This document shows, one piece after another, positions 1 to 8,540 of a DNA stretch of 64,000 nucleotides. Numbering within the stretch: position 1 is the stretch's first letter; each line of letters opens with the position of its first letter. The notes under the pieces were generated by a model, which saw nothing but the letters and a program-made list of their open reading frames with translations, had not been told where the DNA came from and did not search any database. A program made the position numbers and the translations under genes. Source of the stretch: Flavobacteriales bacterium (GTDB lineage: Bacteria; Bacteroidota; Bacteroidia; Flavobacteriales_F; PHOS-HE28); contig JAHBUL010000002.1 in assembly GCA_019638085.1 (NCBI GenBank), positions 124,001 to 188,000 on the forward strand, in the 5' to 3' direction.

Positions 1-1
1 G

Positions 2-322
2 AAGCGATTCGCTGAGGCCGCTGACAAAATGGACATGGAGGATAGCCCGATGATGGAACTCCAGGAGGATCAAGTGCGCTCTTTGTCCAAGCCGGAAGCA
101 CCCACCAGGGAGATGGCTGATGTGACCAACACCAGTACTGGGGAAATATCAGCACCCGCAAGTACTATGGCCACGGAAGTGGCTCGAAGCCAAAACCGCT
201 CCACCGGGAAGGTGGTGCCCAATGCAAGATCCGGAGCCGCTGTTGCGGATGATAGGGTAATTGCTTCCGTCCCCGCCTATTCGGAGGATGAGCTGCTGGG
301 CCTGCTGCGGGCGGCGTGGTAG
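2..322 (+). CDS. 3' part of an unrecognised protein gene
   Basis: The reading frame is open from the first complete codon of the window to a TAG stop, so this is most likely the C-terminal part of a gene that starts upstream. An internal ATG at 29 is possible but has no special support. The 106 visible residues are rich in Ser, Thr, Ala, Glu and Pro, have no membrane segment and look disordered; only the last dozen residues (SEDELLGLLRAAW) could form a helix. No family is recognised. It converges with the T9SS gene on the minus strand, with a shared hairpin between them. Confidence 0.4.
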   Translation, partial: KRFAEAADKMDMEDSPMMELQEDQVRSLSKPEAPTREMADVTNTSTGEISAPASTMATEVARSQNRSTGKVVPNARSGAAVADDRVIASVPAYSEDELLGLLRAAW

Positions 323-337
323 GCGGAGGCACAAAAA

Positions 338-366
338 TGAAAAGGCCCCCGGAAGGGAGCCTTTTC
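338..366. terminator. bidirectional intrinsic terminator
   Basis: The arms AAAAGGC (340-346) and GCCTTTT (359-365) enclose a C-rich/G-rich inner stem. There are A and T runs on the outer sides, so the hairpin can terminate both converging genes (2-322 on plus, 386-1369 on minus). Confidence 0.7.
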
Positions 367-385
367 AATGTGCGGTAACCAGTGC

Positions 386-1369
386 TTAGTGCTGCACCAC
401 CAGCTTCTTGGTCAACGGGTTTCCGTTCGCGAAGAGCGTAACGTAGTAGGTGCCGTTGGCGAAGCTGCTCACATCGAGGGTGGTCTGGTGCTGACCAACT
501 GCGGTACGACCGAGCTGCTGGTCGATCACCTTGGCGCCCTTGCCGTCCAGCACGGTGAGGCGTGCATCGGCAGATTGGAGCATTTCGTAGGCGACCACCA
601 CGCTGTTGGAGGCCGGGTTGCTGCCCAGGAAGCTCATGCGCATGTTGTTCACGGCACCCAGGTCGTTGATGCCGGCGACACCATCACCGATAACGGCGTA
701 GATGGCCATGTCGAAGGTGAGGGGCCATGCCTCGCTCAGCGTCATCCAGGAACCGTCACTCCACTGTTCCCAAGTGTTGTCCACTACTGAGCCGGGGCCT
801 TCGCTCGTGGAATGAACCAGACCAATGTATACGCCATCGCCCAGGCCGGAGACATCGATCCCAGCACCGAAATTGCCGGATACTGCCACTGGAGGATCGA
901 ACGCGACAATGGTCAGGCCTGCGGTATCGCACTCGCTAATGGCCAGGTCCACGTTGCCGAGAACAGAGTTCGGGGCATTGGTGACATCGCCGGTGGTGGC
1001 AGTACCAGGGCCATCCAACGTGTATACGCGAGCATGCAAGATCGCATTGGGCGATCCGTTGTCATTCTTCGCACCGAAAGCCATGATCATCTCCTCCACG
1101 AAAACATCACCCGTGCTGGAAAAGACCTGCACCTTCGCTAAGTCCCCATAGCCATTGGAGCCGGTCACGTAGCCTCCAAGGGTCACGCCGGAGAGCTGGT
1201 AGGATGCACCAGGGTCAGAAATTCCAGGAGGTACCAGTGTGTCCGTCGGTGCGCGATCTGCGCTTACGTGCGGAAGATGCACGTTCATGTGCTCAACGGT
1301 GCCTACGTCGCGTTGCGCAGTAGCACCCAGTGAAACGGCCATCGCGGCCAGCAGTGTAATGTGTTTCAT
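386..1369 (-). CDS. secreted protein with T9SS type A sorting domain
   Basis: This 327-residue protein has a signal peptide (MKHITLLAAMAVSLGATAQ), a central beta-rich region without a recognised enzymatic motif, and a C-terminal domain of about 80 residues ending in GTYYVTLFANGNPLTKKLVV. That ending is a typical Por-secretion type A sorting signal, so export through the T9SS to the surface or medium is expected. The function of the middle region (about residues 35-235), which contains several GDGVYIG/GNFGAG-like turns, is not recognised. The gene stands alone, ends at the shared terminator, and is divergent from the sugar transporter at 1461. Confidence 0.85.
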   Translation of the reverse strand: MKHITLLAAMAVSLGATAQRDVGTVEHMNVHLPHVSADRAPTDTLVPPGISDPGASYQLSGVTLGGYVTGSNGYGDLAKVQVFSSTGDVFVEEMIMAFGAKNDNGSPNAILHARVYTLDGPGTATTGDVTNAPNSVLGNVDLAISECDTAGLTIVAFDPPVAVSGNFGAGIDVSGLGDGVYIGLVHSTSEGPGSVVDNTWEQWSDGSWMTLSEAWPLTFDMAIYAVIGDGVAGINDLGAVNNMRMSFLGSNPASNSVVVAYEMLQSADARLTVLDGKGAKVIDQQLGRTAVGQHQTTLDVSSFANGTYYVTLFANGNPLTKKLVVQH

Positions 1370-1460
1370 GTGTGTTGGTTTTTATGAGGCTAAAGTAGTA
1401 AGCAGCTTCGAAACTGCACTTATGCCGATTAATCTTGTGCCCGATCGATCGTAATTTCAA

Positions 1461-2894
1461 ATGGCCGAGGTAACCTCTTCCCCTACCAACGCATCAACAC
1501 GCATTGCGTGGCCGATGGCTGTGCTGACCACGCTCTTCTTTATGTGGGGGTTCATGACGGTGATGAACGATGTGTTGATTCCGCACCTGAAGGCCGTTTT
1601 CACCCTTAGCTGGTTGCAGAGCATGCTGGTGCAGTTCTGTTTTTTCGGCGCTTATTTCCTTGGTTCCTTGGCCTATTACTTGATCTCACGCGGTGGTGAC
1701 GACCCGATCCAGCGTATCGGTTACAAAAGAGGATTGATCGCCGGCTTGATCCTGAGCGCGCTGGGAAGTGCCTTGTTCGTTCCGGCCACCTATCTGCGCG
1801 CCTATGGCTTTTACCTGTTGGCCCTTTTCGTGCTGGGCCTGGGTTTCACGCTGTTGCAGATCGCTGCGAATCCATTTGTCGCCATCATCGGTCCTTCGGA
1901 GACCGCCAGCAGCCGCCTGAACCTTGCGCAGGCCTTCAACTCATTGGGCACCACACTGGCGCCACTGATCGGTGGCACCCTGATCTTTGACCTGTTCAAG
2001 GGGGATGATGCCGTGCGTTGGCCGTATGCCTTCTTCGCCTTGTTGCTCATCCTTCAAGCTGTCTGGGTATGGTTCACCGCCTTGCCCGAGCCACCGCGCA
2101 CGGAGGTACATGAACGCCGGAACGCCTTGCGCCATCGCCAGTTGCGGAACGGCATGATCGCCATCTTCTGCTACGTGGGTGCCGAAGTGGCCATCGGAAG
2201 CCTTATCATCGGCTTCCTTGAACTGGACGGGATCATGGGGCTCTCCCACAACGAGGCGAAGAACTACCTGAGCCTGTATTGGGGTGGCGCCATGTGCGGG
2301 CGATTCCTTGGCGCCGTGGCCCTGAGCGATCGGTTCAATGGCCTGAGGCGCGTGGCGCTCTTGGCCGTGATCGGCATGGCGATGTTCCTGTTGCTCTGGA
2401 TCGTGAACGAAGTGGGCGGCGGGCTGGACATCCAGCATCTATGGCCACTGGCGATACTGATCGCCGCGAACATGGCCGCCTTCCTCCTTGCTGGCCGTCG
2501 ACCGGGCCGGTCTACAGGGCTCTTTGCCACCATCGCCGCATCCTTGGTGCTGGCCACGGTGTTCAGTAGCGGCGCGATCGCCATGTGGATGATCCTGGCC
2601 ATCGGTCTGTTCAATTCCATCCTGTGGAGCAACATCTTCACCCTCTCCATCGCCGGGCTGAAAGGCGACACCGGCCAAGGCAGTTCGTTGCTGGTGATGA
2701 TGATCCTGGGCGGCGCATTGATCCCGCTGGCACAGGGCGCTTTGATCGATGTGCTGCTGGAGCACGGCACCCCGGAGCGCGCGATGCAGTTAAGCTTCTT
2801 CCTGCCGCTGCTCTGCTATGCGTACTTGGCTTGGTTCGGGTTCGAGGGAAGCAAGCCTTTGATCAGAGAATTAGAAAATCAGATGATCAGATGA
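1461..2894 (+). CDS. sugar MFS transporter, FucP/GluP type
   Basis: A 477-residue inner-membrane protein with about 12 hydrophobic segments. The opening TLFFMWGFMTVMNDVLIPHL and the block LQIAANPFVAIIG followed by SRLNLAQAFNSLGTT are hallmarks of the FucP/glucose-galactose transporter family, which imports hexoses by proton symport. It lies upstream of a ROK kinase and a GH92 glycosidase in the same direction, so mannose or glucose is a reasonable substrate; this is inference. The last residues (RELENQMIR) are encoded by a short-unit repeat tract (2862-2899), so the natural C-terminus may have been altered. Confidence 0.88.
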   Translation: MAEVTSSPTNASTRIAWPMAVLTTLFFMWGFMTVMNDVLIPHLKAVFTLSWLQSMLVQFCFFGAYFLGSLAYYLISRGGDDPIQRIGYKRGLIAGLILSALGSALFVPATYLRAYGFYLLALFVLGLGFTLLQIAANPFVAIIGPSETASSRLNLAQAFNSLGTTLAPLIGGTLIFDLFKGDDAVRWPYAFFALLLILQAVWVWFTALPEPPRTEVHERRNALRHRQLRNGMIAIFCYVGAEVAIGSLIIGFLELDGIMGLSHNEAKNYLSLYWGGAMCGRFLGAVALSDRFNGLRRVALLAVIGMAMFLLLWIVNEVGGGLDIQHLWPLAILIAANMAAFLLAGRRPGRSTGLFATIAASLVLATVFSSGAIAMWMILAIGLFNSILWSNIFTLSIAGLKGDTGQGSSLLVMMILGGALIPLAQGALIDVLLEHGTPERAMQLSFFLPLLCYAYLAWFGFEGSKPLIRELENQMIR

Positions 2895-2899
2895 TGAAA
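2862..2899. repeat. short-unit ATCAGATGAT micro-repeat tract
   Basis: The unit ATCAGATG and relatives (AGAAAATC, AGATGATC, AGATGATG) repeats several times across the 3' end of the transporter gene and just past its stop. It resembles the other micro-repeat tracts in this window at 3219, 7114 and 62184 in design, though not in sequence. Confidence 0.5.
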
Positions 2900-3076
2900 T
2901 GCCTTTCGCCGAGCTGCTTCCAACAGTTTATCGGAGATCCTGGTTCAATTTGAAGAAATCGAGTTCCCAGCCGGAGGAGCACCTTTGTTTCATTCGGGGT
3001 TCTGCAAAACCATGACACCCGCCAACACATTATCTGCGCAAATCGGCGTAATCGGCGGTTTTTATCTTCTCAGAAT

Positions 3077-3982
3077 ATGCTCATAGGAATAGACATCGGC
3101 GGTACCAGCACCAAGATCGGCCTCGTCGATAGTGGAAAGGTGGTCGCCAGCAAGCGCATCCCTACCAGTGGCCATGCGGATGAATTCGCCTTCGCGGATG
3201 CCCTGGCGGAAGCCGCCCGACAACTGACAACTGACAACGGACAACTGGCGACAGCGATCGGTATCGGTGCACCCAATGCCAACCAGCTCACCGGCATCAT
3301 TGAAATGGCGCCCAACCTGCCGTGGAAGAATGATATCCCGCTGGCGCAAATGGTGCAGGAGCGCACCGGCATCCGCAGCGTGCTGGGCAACGATGCCAAT
3401 GCAGCCGCACTGGGCGAGTGGCGCTATGGCGCAGGCCAAGGTTTGAACGATCTGCTCTTGGTGACGCTCGGTACCGGCGTGGGCAGCGGCTTTATCGTGA
3501 ACGGACAGCTGGTGCTCGGTAACGCTGGCAATGCAGGCGAACTGGGGCACATGACCATTGTGATCGATGGCCGGGATTGCACCTGTGGCCGTAAGGGTTG
3601 CTTGGAGGCGTACATGAGCATCCGTGGACTTCGGCGAACCTACCTGGAGTTGGACGGTGATCCGGAGGTGTTGAAGGAGGAAGGAGTACACTGCATCGCC
3701 AAGGCTGCGGAGGCTGGGGATGCAGCGGCCTTGCAGACCTTCCGTCACGCGGCCCGTTGGCTGGGCGTGGGTTTGGCCAATGCGGTGGCCGTTACCGGTC
3801 CGGCGCGCGTGGTGCTCTTCGGAGGCATTGCCCGCAGTGGTGATCTGCTGATGATGCCGTTGCAAGAGCGCTTCCAAGAGTTCCTGTTGAACATCTACCA
3901 TGGCCGTGTGGACCTGGTGACCTCGGCGTTGCCGGAAGATGATGCTGCGATACTGGGAGCGGCGGCGCTGACGACGATGTGA
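3077..3982 (+). CDS. ROK family sugar kinase
   Basis: A 301-residue cytoplasmic kinase. The N-terminus carries the phosphate-binding motif DIGGTSTKIG (residues 6-15). The catalytic Asp is in GNDANAA (D106). The ROK zinc site is H158 with C168, C170 and C175 in CTCGRKGC. Family members phosphorylate glucose, mannose, fructose or N-acetylated hexoses with ATP; the exact sugar cannot be read from sequence. The position after a FucP-type transporter and before a GH92 mannosidase favours a hexokinase or mannokinase role. Residues about 49-59 are encoded by a short direct-repeat tract (see 3219-3252), which looks like an in-frame expansion. Confidence 0.9.
   Translation: MLIGIDIGGTSTKIGLVDSGKVVASKRIPTSGHADEFAFADALAEAARQLTTDNGQLATAIGIGAPNANQLTGIIEMAPNLPWKNDIPLAQMVQERTGIRSVLGNDANAAALGEWRYGAGQGLNDLLLVTLGTGVGSGFIVNGQLVLGNAGNAGELGHMTIVIDGRDCTCGRKGCLEAYMSIRGLRRTYLELDGDPEVLKEEGVHCIAKAAEAGDAAALQTFRHAARWLGVGLANAVAVTGPARVVLFGGIARSGDLLMMPLQERFQEFLLNIYHGRVDLVTSALPEDDAAILGAAALTTM
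3219..3252. repeat. GACAACT micro-repeat inside the ROK gene
   Basis: The unit GACAACT/GACAACG occurs about four times in tandem and is translated in frame (RQLTTDNGQLATA). A related sequence, reverse-complemented, occurs in the intergenic region at 62184-62212. Confidence 0.6.
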
Positions 3983-4130
3983 GGTAAGAAAGCGGACCGC
4001 AACTGCGCTACGACGCCACGGTAACGCCACGTAATACAAAAGCCTTCATTCAGGCGTTGCGTATTCCCCCGATACGTATCGGGAGCGCCGTAACGTCGTG
4101 GCGGTGAAAACCAACCCGTATTTTCGTCCG

Positions 4131-7037
4131 ATGACCCACCGCTGGCTCCTATCCTTTCTCCTGCTTCCCGCTCTTGTTCACGCCCAGGACACCACCACGT
4201 GGGCGAAGAACTATGCCACCGAACTGGTGAATCCGTTCGTGGGTACCGGCGGCCATGGGCACACCTTCCCCGGGCCTTGTGTGCCTTTCGGCATGGTGCA
4301 GCTGAGCCCGGATACCCGCACAGATCCCGTGGAATGGGACGGCTGCGGAGGCTATCATTACAGCGACAGCCTGATCTACGGCTTCAGCCATACGCACCTT
4401 AGCGGCACCGGTGTTTCCGATCTCTGTGATGTGCTTCTGATGCCTCTGAGCGGAGGGCTTACCACCAAGCCTGCGGAGTACCGTTCCCGCTTTTCGCACC
4501 AGCGCGAGGAAGCGCATGCCGGCTACTACAAGGTGCATCTGGATGACCCGAACGTGGATGTGGAACTGACGACCACCAAACGTGTGGGCATGCACCGCTA
4601 TGCATTCAAGCTGGAAGCCGCGCGTTCCATGGTGTTGGACCTTCGGCATCGGGACCGGCTGCTGGCCGCATCGATCAGGCAAAGTGGGCCGAGCGAGATC
4701 AGCGGGGAGCGCCGCAGCAGCTCCTGGGCACGGGACCAGCGCTTGTTCTATTGCATCCGCTTCAACGTGCCGGTCGGGTTGGAAGCTTCGCTCTCCGATA
4801 GCTCCGTTGCCGTGATCACGCTGCCCGCGAGGGGAGGGCCGGTGGTGGTGAAGGTCGGGATCAGCGCGGTGAGCGTGGAAGGTGCGCGGAAGAACCTGGA
4901 GGCCGAAGTGCCCGGCTGGGATTTCGATGCCGTGCGAAAACAAGCCGAAGAAGCTTGGGACAAGGAACTCGGGCGGATCGAAGTGCAAGGGGGTGAACTG
5001 GAACAGCAACGCATCTTCTACACGGCGCTCTACCACAGCCTGCTCGTCCCCTACCTCTTCAACGATGTGGACGGCAAGTACCGTGGGAACGATGGCAAGG
5101 TCCATACCGCAAAGCATGATGTCTACACCGTCTTCAGCCTCTGGGACACTTTCCGGGCGGAGCATCCGCTGTTCACCATCCTGGAACCGGAGCGCACGGT
5201 GGACTTCATCAAGACCTTCCTCGACATCTACAGCCGGACCGGACGCTTGCCCGTGTGGGAGCTGTGGGGCAACGAGACCGATTGCATGATCGGCTACCAC
5301 AGCGTGAGCGTGATCGCCGACGCCTACCTGAAGGGCATTCGCGGCTTCGATGCCGACCAGGCGCTGGAGGCGATGGTGGCCAGTGCCATGCGCGATGAAC
5401 CGGGCCTGAACGCGTTGCGGACGAAGGGCTACATCAGCAGCGAGGACCAGAGCGAAAGCGTGAGCCGCACCTTGGAATATGCGTACGACGATTGGTGCAT
5501 CGCCAAGATGGCCAAGGCGATGGGCAAGGACAGCTTGGCTTCCGTCTTCTTCGCTCGTGCCAGCAATTGGCGGAATCTCTTCGACCCGGAGACCGGCTTC
5601 TTCCGTGCCCGCTACAACAGCGGTTTCAAGTCTCCCTTCGATCCATATGAGGTGAACTTCGACTTCACTGAAGCGAATGCGTGGCAGTACAGCACCTTCG
5701 TCCCACAGGATGTGGAGGGCTTGGACCGGGCATTGAAAGCCAGCGGCCATGGCGGTCTGGAACAGCGATTGGACGATCTCTTCGATGCACACCCCAGCAC
5801 CACCGGCCGCACCCAGAGCGACATCACCGGATTGATCGGCCAGTACGCACACGGCAACGAACCCAGCCACGCCATGGCATGGACGTACGGCCGCGTGGGT
5901 CGGCAGGACAAGGCCAAGCGCATGGTGGACCGCATCCTCACGGAATTCTACCACGACACGCCGGACGGCTTGATCGGCAACGAGGACTGCGGCCAGATGA
6001 GCGCTTGGTACGTATTGAGTGCTTTGGGCATGTATCAAGTGGCTCCCGGCGAACCGGTGTTCGAACTGCAGGCACCGCTGTTCCATGCCTACCGGATCCA
6101 CCTGTCCAACGGCAAGGAGGTGAACGTGCGTTGCACCGGTGACCTGGTCGGTGAACGCTTCATCCGCTCCACGACGCTCAATGGAACAAGCGGCCGACTG
6201 GCCTCCATCCCCTACTCCACCCTCATGAACGGCATGGACCTGCGGCTCGATCTCACCGCCATGTGGCGCCCGCTGGAAGGAATGCCCTTCACCACCGTGG
6301 CCCGCGATCCGATCACGAGCTATCCGCCCACCGCGCCGATCATCACGGCCGGTTCCAAGGTCTTCAAGGGATCCATGGAGGTCACCGTAAGCAGCCTGGA
6401 CAGCCGCTGGCCGATCCATTGCACCGTGAACGGCGAACAGCCCACTGCTGGCAGTCCACTGTACTCAAGTCCCTATCGGCTGGATACCACGGCCACGGTA
6501 CGTTGCATTGCTGTGGATCAAGGTGTTCAGAGCCCCGTTAGTTCGGCACAATTCACGCTGATCGATCCGAACCGGAGCATTACCGTGGAGAGCAAATGGA
6601 GCTCGCAGTACGCCGCTGCCGGAGAAGAAGCCTTGATCGATGGCATTCGTGGAGCGGAGGATTGGCGTACCGGCGGTTGGCAGGGCTATCTCGGCAATGA
6701 TGTGCTCGCAACCGTGGACCTCGGCAGCGTGAAGCAGCTCAAACGCCTCGGTCTGAGCGTGCTCCAGGACCAACGCTCGTGGATCTGGTATCCCGAAAGC
6801 GTACAATTCGCGTGGAGCACGAACGGCCGCAATTGGAGTAGCGCCACGGTGGAGAACACCATTCCCCGCACGGAGGAAGGTACTTTGACGATGGACATGA
6901 TGACGGAGGTGTTGAACAAGCACGCGCGCTACATCAAAGTGATCGCGAAGAACCCGGGTCCCTGCCCGGAGTGGCATCCCGGTAGCGGAGATCCATCCTT
7001 CATCTTCACGGATGAGCTTTTGATCGAGTGCGAGTAG
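4131..7037 (+). CDS. GH92 family alpha-mannosidase, exported
   Basis: A 968-residue protein. The start at 4131 gives a clean signal peptide (MTHRWLLSFLLLPALVHAQ); an in-frame ATG at 4098 would add 11 residues. A GH92 N-terminal beta-sandwich (about 25-260) is followed by the (alpha/alpha)6 catalytic domain (about 265-720) with SLWDTFRAEHPL, ELWGNETDCMIGYHS, HGNEPSHAMAW and GNEDCGQMSAWY. The C-terminus adds a chitobiase-like domain (about 735-810) and an F5/8 type C (discoidin) carbohydrate-binding domain (about 820-965). Family members are calcium-dependent exo-mannosidases acting on N-glycans and similar mannosides. Most relatives have a second His in the NEPSHH motif; here it is Ala. No T9SS domain is seen, so a periplasmic location is likely. 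Confidence 0.93.
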   Translation: MTHRWLLSFLLLPALVHAQDTTTWAKNYATELVNPFVGTGGHGHTFPGPCVPFGMVQLSPDTRTDPVEWDGCGGYHYSDSLIYGFSHTHLSGTGVSDLCDVLLMPLSGGLTTKPAEYRSRFSHQREEAHAGYYKVHLDDPNVDVELTTTKRVGMHRYAFKLEAARSMVLDLRHRDRLLAASIRQSGPSEISGERRSSSWARDQRLFYCIRFNVPVGLEASLSDSSVAVITLPARGGPVVVKVGISAVSVEGARKNLEAEVPGWDFDAVRKQAEEAWDKELGRIEVQGGELEQQRIFYTALYHSLLVPYLFNDVDGKYRGNDGKVHTAKHDVYTVFSLWDTFRAEHPLFTILEPERTVDFIKTFLDIYSRTGRLPVWELWGNETDCMIGYHSVSVIADAYLKGIRGFDADQALEAMVASAMRDEPGLNALRTKGYISSEDQSESVSRTLEYAYDDWCIAKMAKAMGKDSLASVFFARASNWRNLFDPETGFFRARYNSGFKSPFDPYEVNFDFTEANAWQYSTFVPQDVEGLDRALKASGHGGLEQRLDDLFDAHPSTTGRTQSDITGLIGQYAHGNEPSHAMAWTYGRVGRQDKAKRMVDRILTEFYHDTPDGLIGNEDCGQMSAWYVLSALGMYQVAPGEPVFELQAPLFHAYRIHLSNGKEVNVRCTGDLVGERFIRSTTLNGTSGRLASIPYSTLMNGMDLRLDLTAMWRPLEGMPFTTVARDPITSYPPTAPIITAGSKVFKGSMEVTVSSLDSRWPIHCTVNGEQPTAGSPLYSSPYRLDTTATVRCIAVDQGVQSPVSSAQFTLIDPNRSITVESKWSSQYAAAGEEALIDGIRGAEDWRTGGWQGYLGNDVLATVDLGSVKQLKRLGLSVLQDQRSWIWYPESVQFAWSTNGRNWSSATVENTIPRTEEGTLTMDMMTEVLNKHARYIKVIAKNPGPCPEWHPGSGDPSFIFTDELLIECE

Positions 7038-7113
7038 CGCTATGCTTCACCACCCTTCGACGCCGCTCAGGGCAGGAAGAGGCACAGAGGGCACAAAGCA
7101 AGGACCTATCCCC

Positions 7114-7158
7114 GACTCAGGACTCCAGGCTGCGGACTCAAGACTCACGACTCACGAC
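7114..7158. repeat. GACTCA micro-repeat tract
   Basis: The unit GACTCA/GACTCC/GACTCACGA repeats about six times in the 134-base gap between the convergent GH92 and rhomboid genes. The rest of that gap holds nothing recognisable. Confidence 0.55.
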
Positions 7159-7171
7159 ACGATACGAACGA

Positions 7172-7921
7172 TCACTCCCACGGATACGTGCTGCTCGTGC
7201 GCGAAGGGTCGTAAAGCGGGTCCGGCTTCTGCTCCGGAGGATCTGGAGGGGGGGTAAGCAATTTATCGGGATCACTGACGAACGGGATCTTTTCGTCGTC
7301 CTCATCAGGCCCGTACACGCGCGGTGGAGGCACGTGCGCTGTGGGCACTTTCCGGTAGAACCAAGCCAGCACCACCCCTACCACACCACCGAAGAGATGG
7401 CTCTCCCAGCTCACCCCTTCCTGGATCGGAAGTGCGCCCCACCACATGCTGCCATACAGGAAAACGACGATCAACGAGACCGCCATCAACGCGATCCGTC
7501 GTCGGATCAGTCCGCTGAAAAAGACAAAACCAACCAAGGCATACACGATACCGCTGGCTCCGATGTGATGGCTCTCGCGACCGAATACCCAGACCCAAAG
7601 TCCGGTGGCCAACCAACTCACCAGCACCACCCGGCCGCTTGCCTTGGGGTAGAAATACACCGTGAACCAGCCCAATATCAGCAAGGGCACGCTATTGCTC
7701 ATCAGGTGATCCACGCTGCCGTGGAGCATCGGGGCGAACAGGATGCCGCGCAGACCCGTGAGCGAACGCGGGAAGACCCCGAACCGCGCCAGATCCAGTT
7801 GATACACGCGGTCGAAGCCGAGTATCACCCACAGGATGGCCACCGCAATTGCGGGCAGTAGCAAGGCCGTGAAGATCCGTCGGCGATCGTGATCAACGGA
7901 TGGCGGAAAGGGTGGATTCAT
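7172..7921 (-). CDS. rhomboid family intramembrane serine protease
   Basis: A 249-residue membrane protein with about six hydrophobic segments. The catalytic Ser is in HIGASGIVYAL (S123) and the His in SWESHLFGG (H175). An HGSVDHLMSNS loop (about residues 67-77) matches the rhomboid L1/TM2 region. Rhomboids cut transmembrane substrates within the bilayer; the substrate here is unknown. The start at 7921 (MNPPFPPSVDHD) was chosen because the upstream in-frame extension runs into the region before the divergent lipoprotein gene. The cytoplasmic tail after residue 190 is hydrophilic and rich in Pro and Asp. Confidence 0.9.
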   Translation of the reverse strand: MNPPFPPSVDHDRRRIFTALLLPAIAVAILWVILGFDRVYQLDLARFGVFPRSLTGLRGILFAPMLHGSVDHLMSNSVPLLILGWFTVYFYPKASGRVVLVSWLATGLWVWVFGRESHHIGASGIVYALVGFVFFSGLIRRRIALMAVSLIVVFLYGSMWWGALPIQEGVSWESHLFGGVVGVVLAWFYRKVPTAHVPPPRVYGPDEDDEKIPFVSDPDKLLTPPPDPPEQKPDPLYDPSRTSSTYPWE

Positions 7922-8003
7922 GTTCGGCTCGGGTACACGAACTTCGGGCCGAATTTCGCATCGGCCAGCTTGGCAGGCGAAGATGAACAAACCCACCCGA
8001 ACC

Positions 8004-8498
8004 ATGCGTCCATATCACCCTGTACGTCTCCATTTCCCAGCCGTTATTTCACTTGTGGCGACACTTATTCTTGTCTTTGCATGCACCAGTCGTAAGCCTG
8101 AAGCAGTGACCGAAGCCGAGCCTGCGCCCGTGGAAACGGTGCACATTGTGAAAGGTGATCCACCTGCCACCAGTGAATTGGCCCTGCTGATGCGCGAAAT
8201 GACAGTATTCACCGATTCCACCGGAAAACGCTTGGCCTCCGGAAAGGACCTGCTGCCATACCCGGAGCAATTCAAGACCTTGAAAACAGCAGAGGCCACG
8301 CCCGGCATGGTGGAGCACCGCACCTTCGATCCCTTTGCCCACGCATGGCTGAACAAATTGGATGCGCTCTATACCGCATCCGCATCCGAGAAGACCGGCG
8401 TCTTCAATGCCATGGTACAAACCTGCGCTGCCTGCCACGGCCAAATGTGTCCCGGGCCGCTGGTAAGGATCAAAAAGCTCACCATTCCGGAGGATTGA
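8004..8498 (+). CDS. lipoprotein with a CxxCH haem-type motif
   Basis: A 164-residue protein (an upstream ATG at 7983 would give 171). The N-terminus is a lipoprotein signal with lipobox LVFACTS. The middle is hydrophilic. Near the C-terminus lies CAACHGQ, a CxxCH c-type haem attachment motif, followed by CPGPLVRIKKL. It could be a small membrane-anchored cytochrome c-like protein, but a distal Met ligand is not obvious, so haem binding is inference. It is divergent from the rhomboid gene and ends 42 bases before the serine hydrolase, so it may be co-transcribed with it. Confidence 0.7.
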   Translation: MRPYHPVRLHFPAVISLVATLILVFACTSRKPEAVTEAEPAPVETVHIVKGDPPATSELALLMREMTVFTDSTGKRLASGKDLLPYPEQFKTLKTAEATPGMVEHRTFDPFAHAWLNKLDALYTASASEKTGVFNAMVQTCAACHGQMCPGPLVRIKKLTIPED

Positions 8499-8540
8499 GC
8501 ACGATCTGAACCAAACCTGTTCAAGCGCGTCCTAGTGACC

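Noticed and set aside
4149-6419. 756-codon open frame antisense to the GH92 gene
   Set aside because: Composition is rich in His, Ala and Val without domain motifs, and the plus strand encodes a clear GH92 enzyme. It is a by-product of high GC at third positions.
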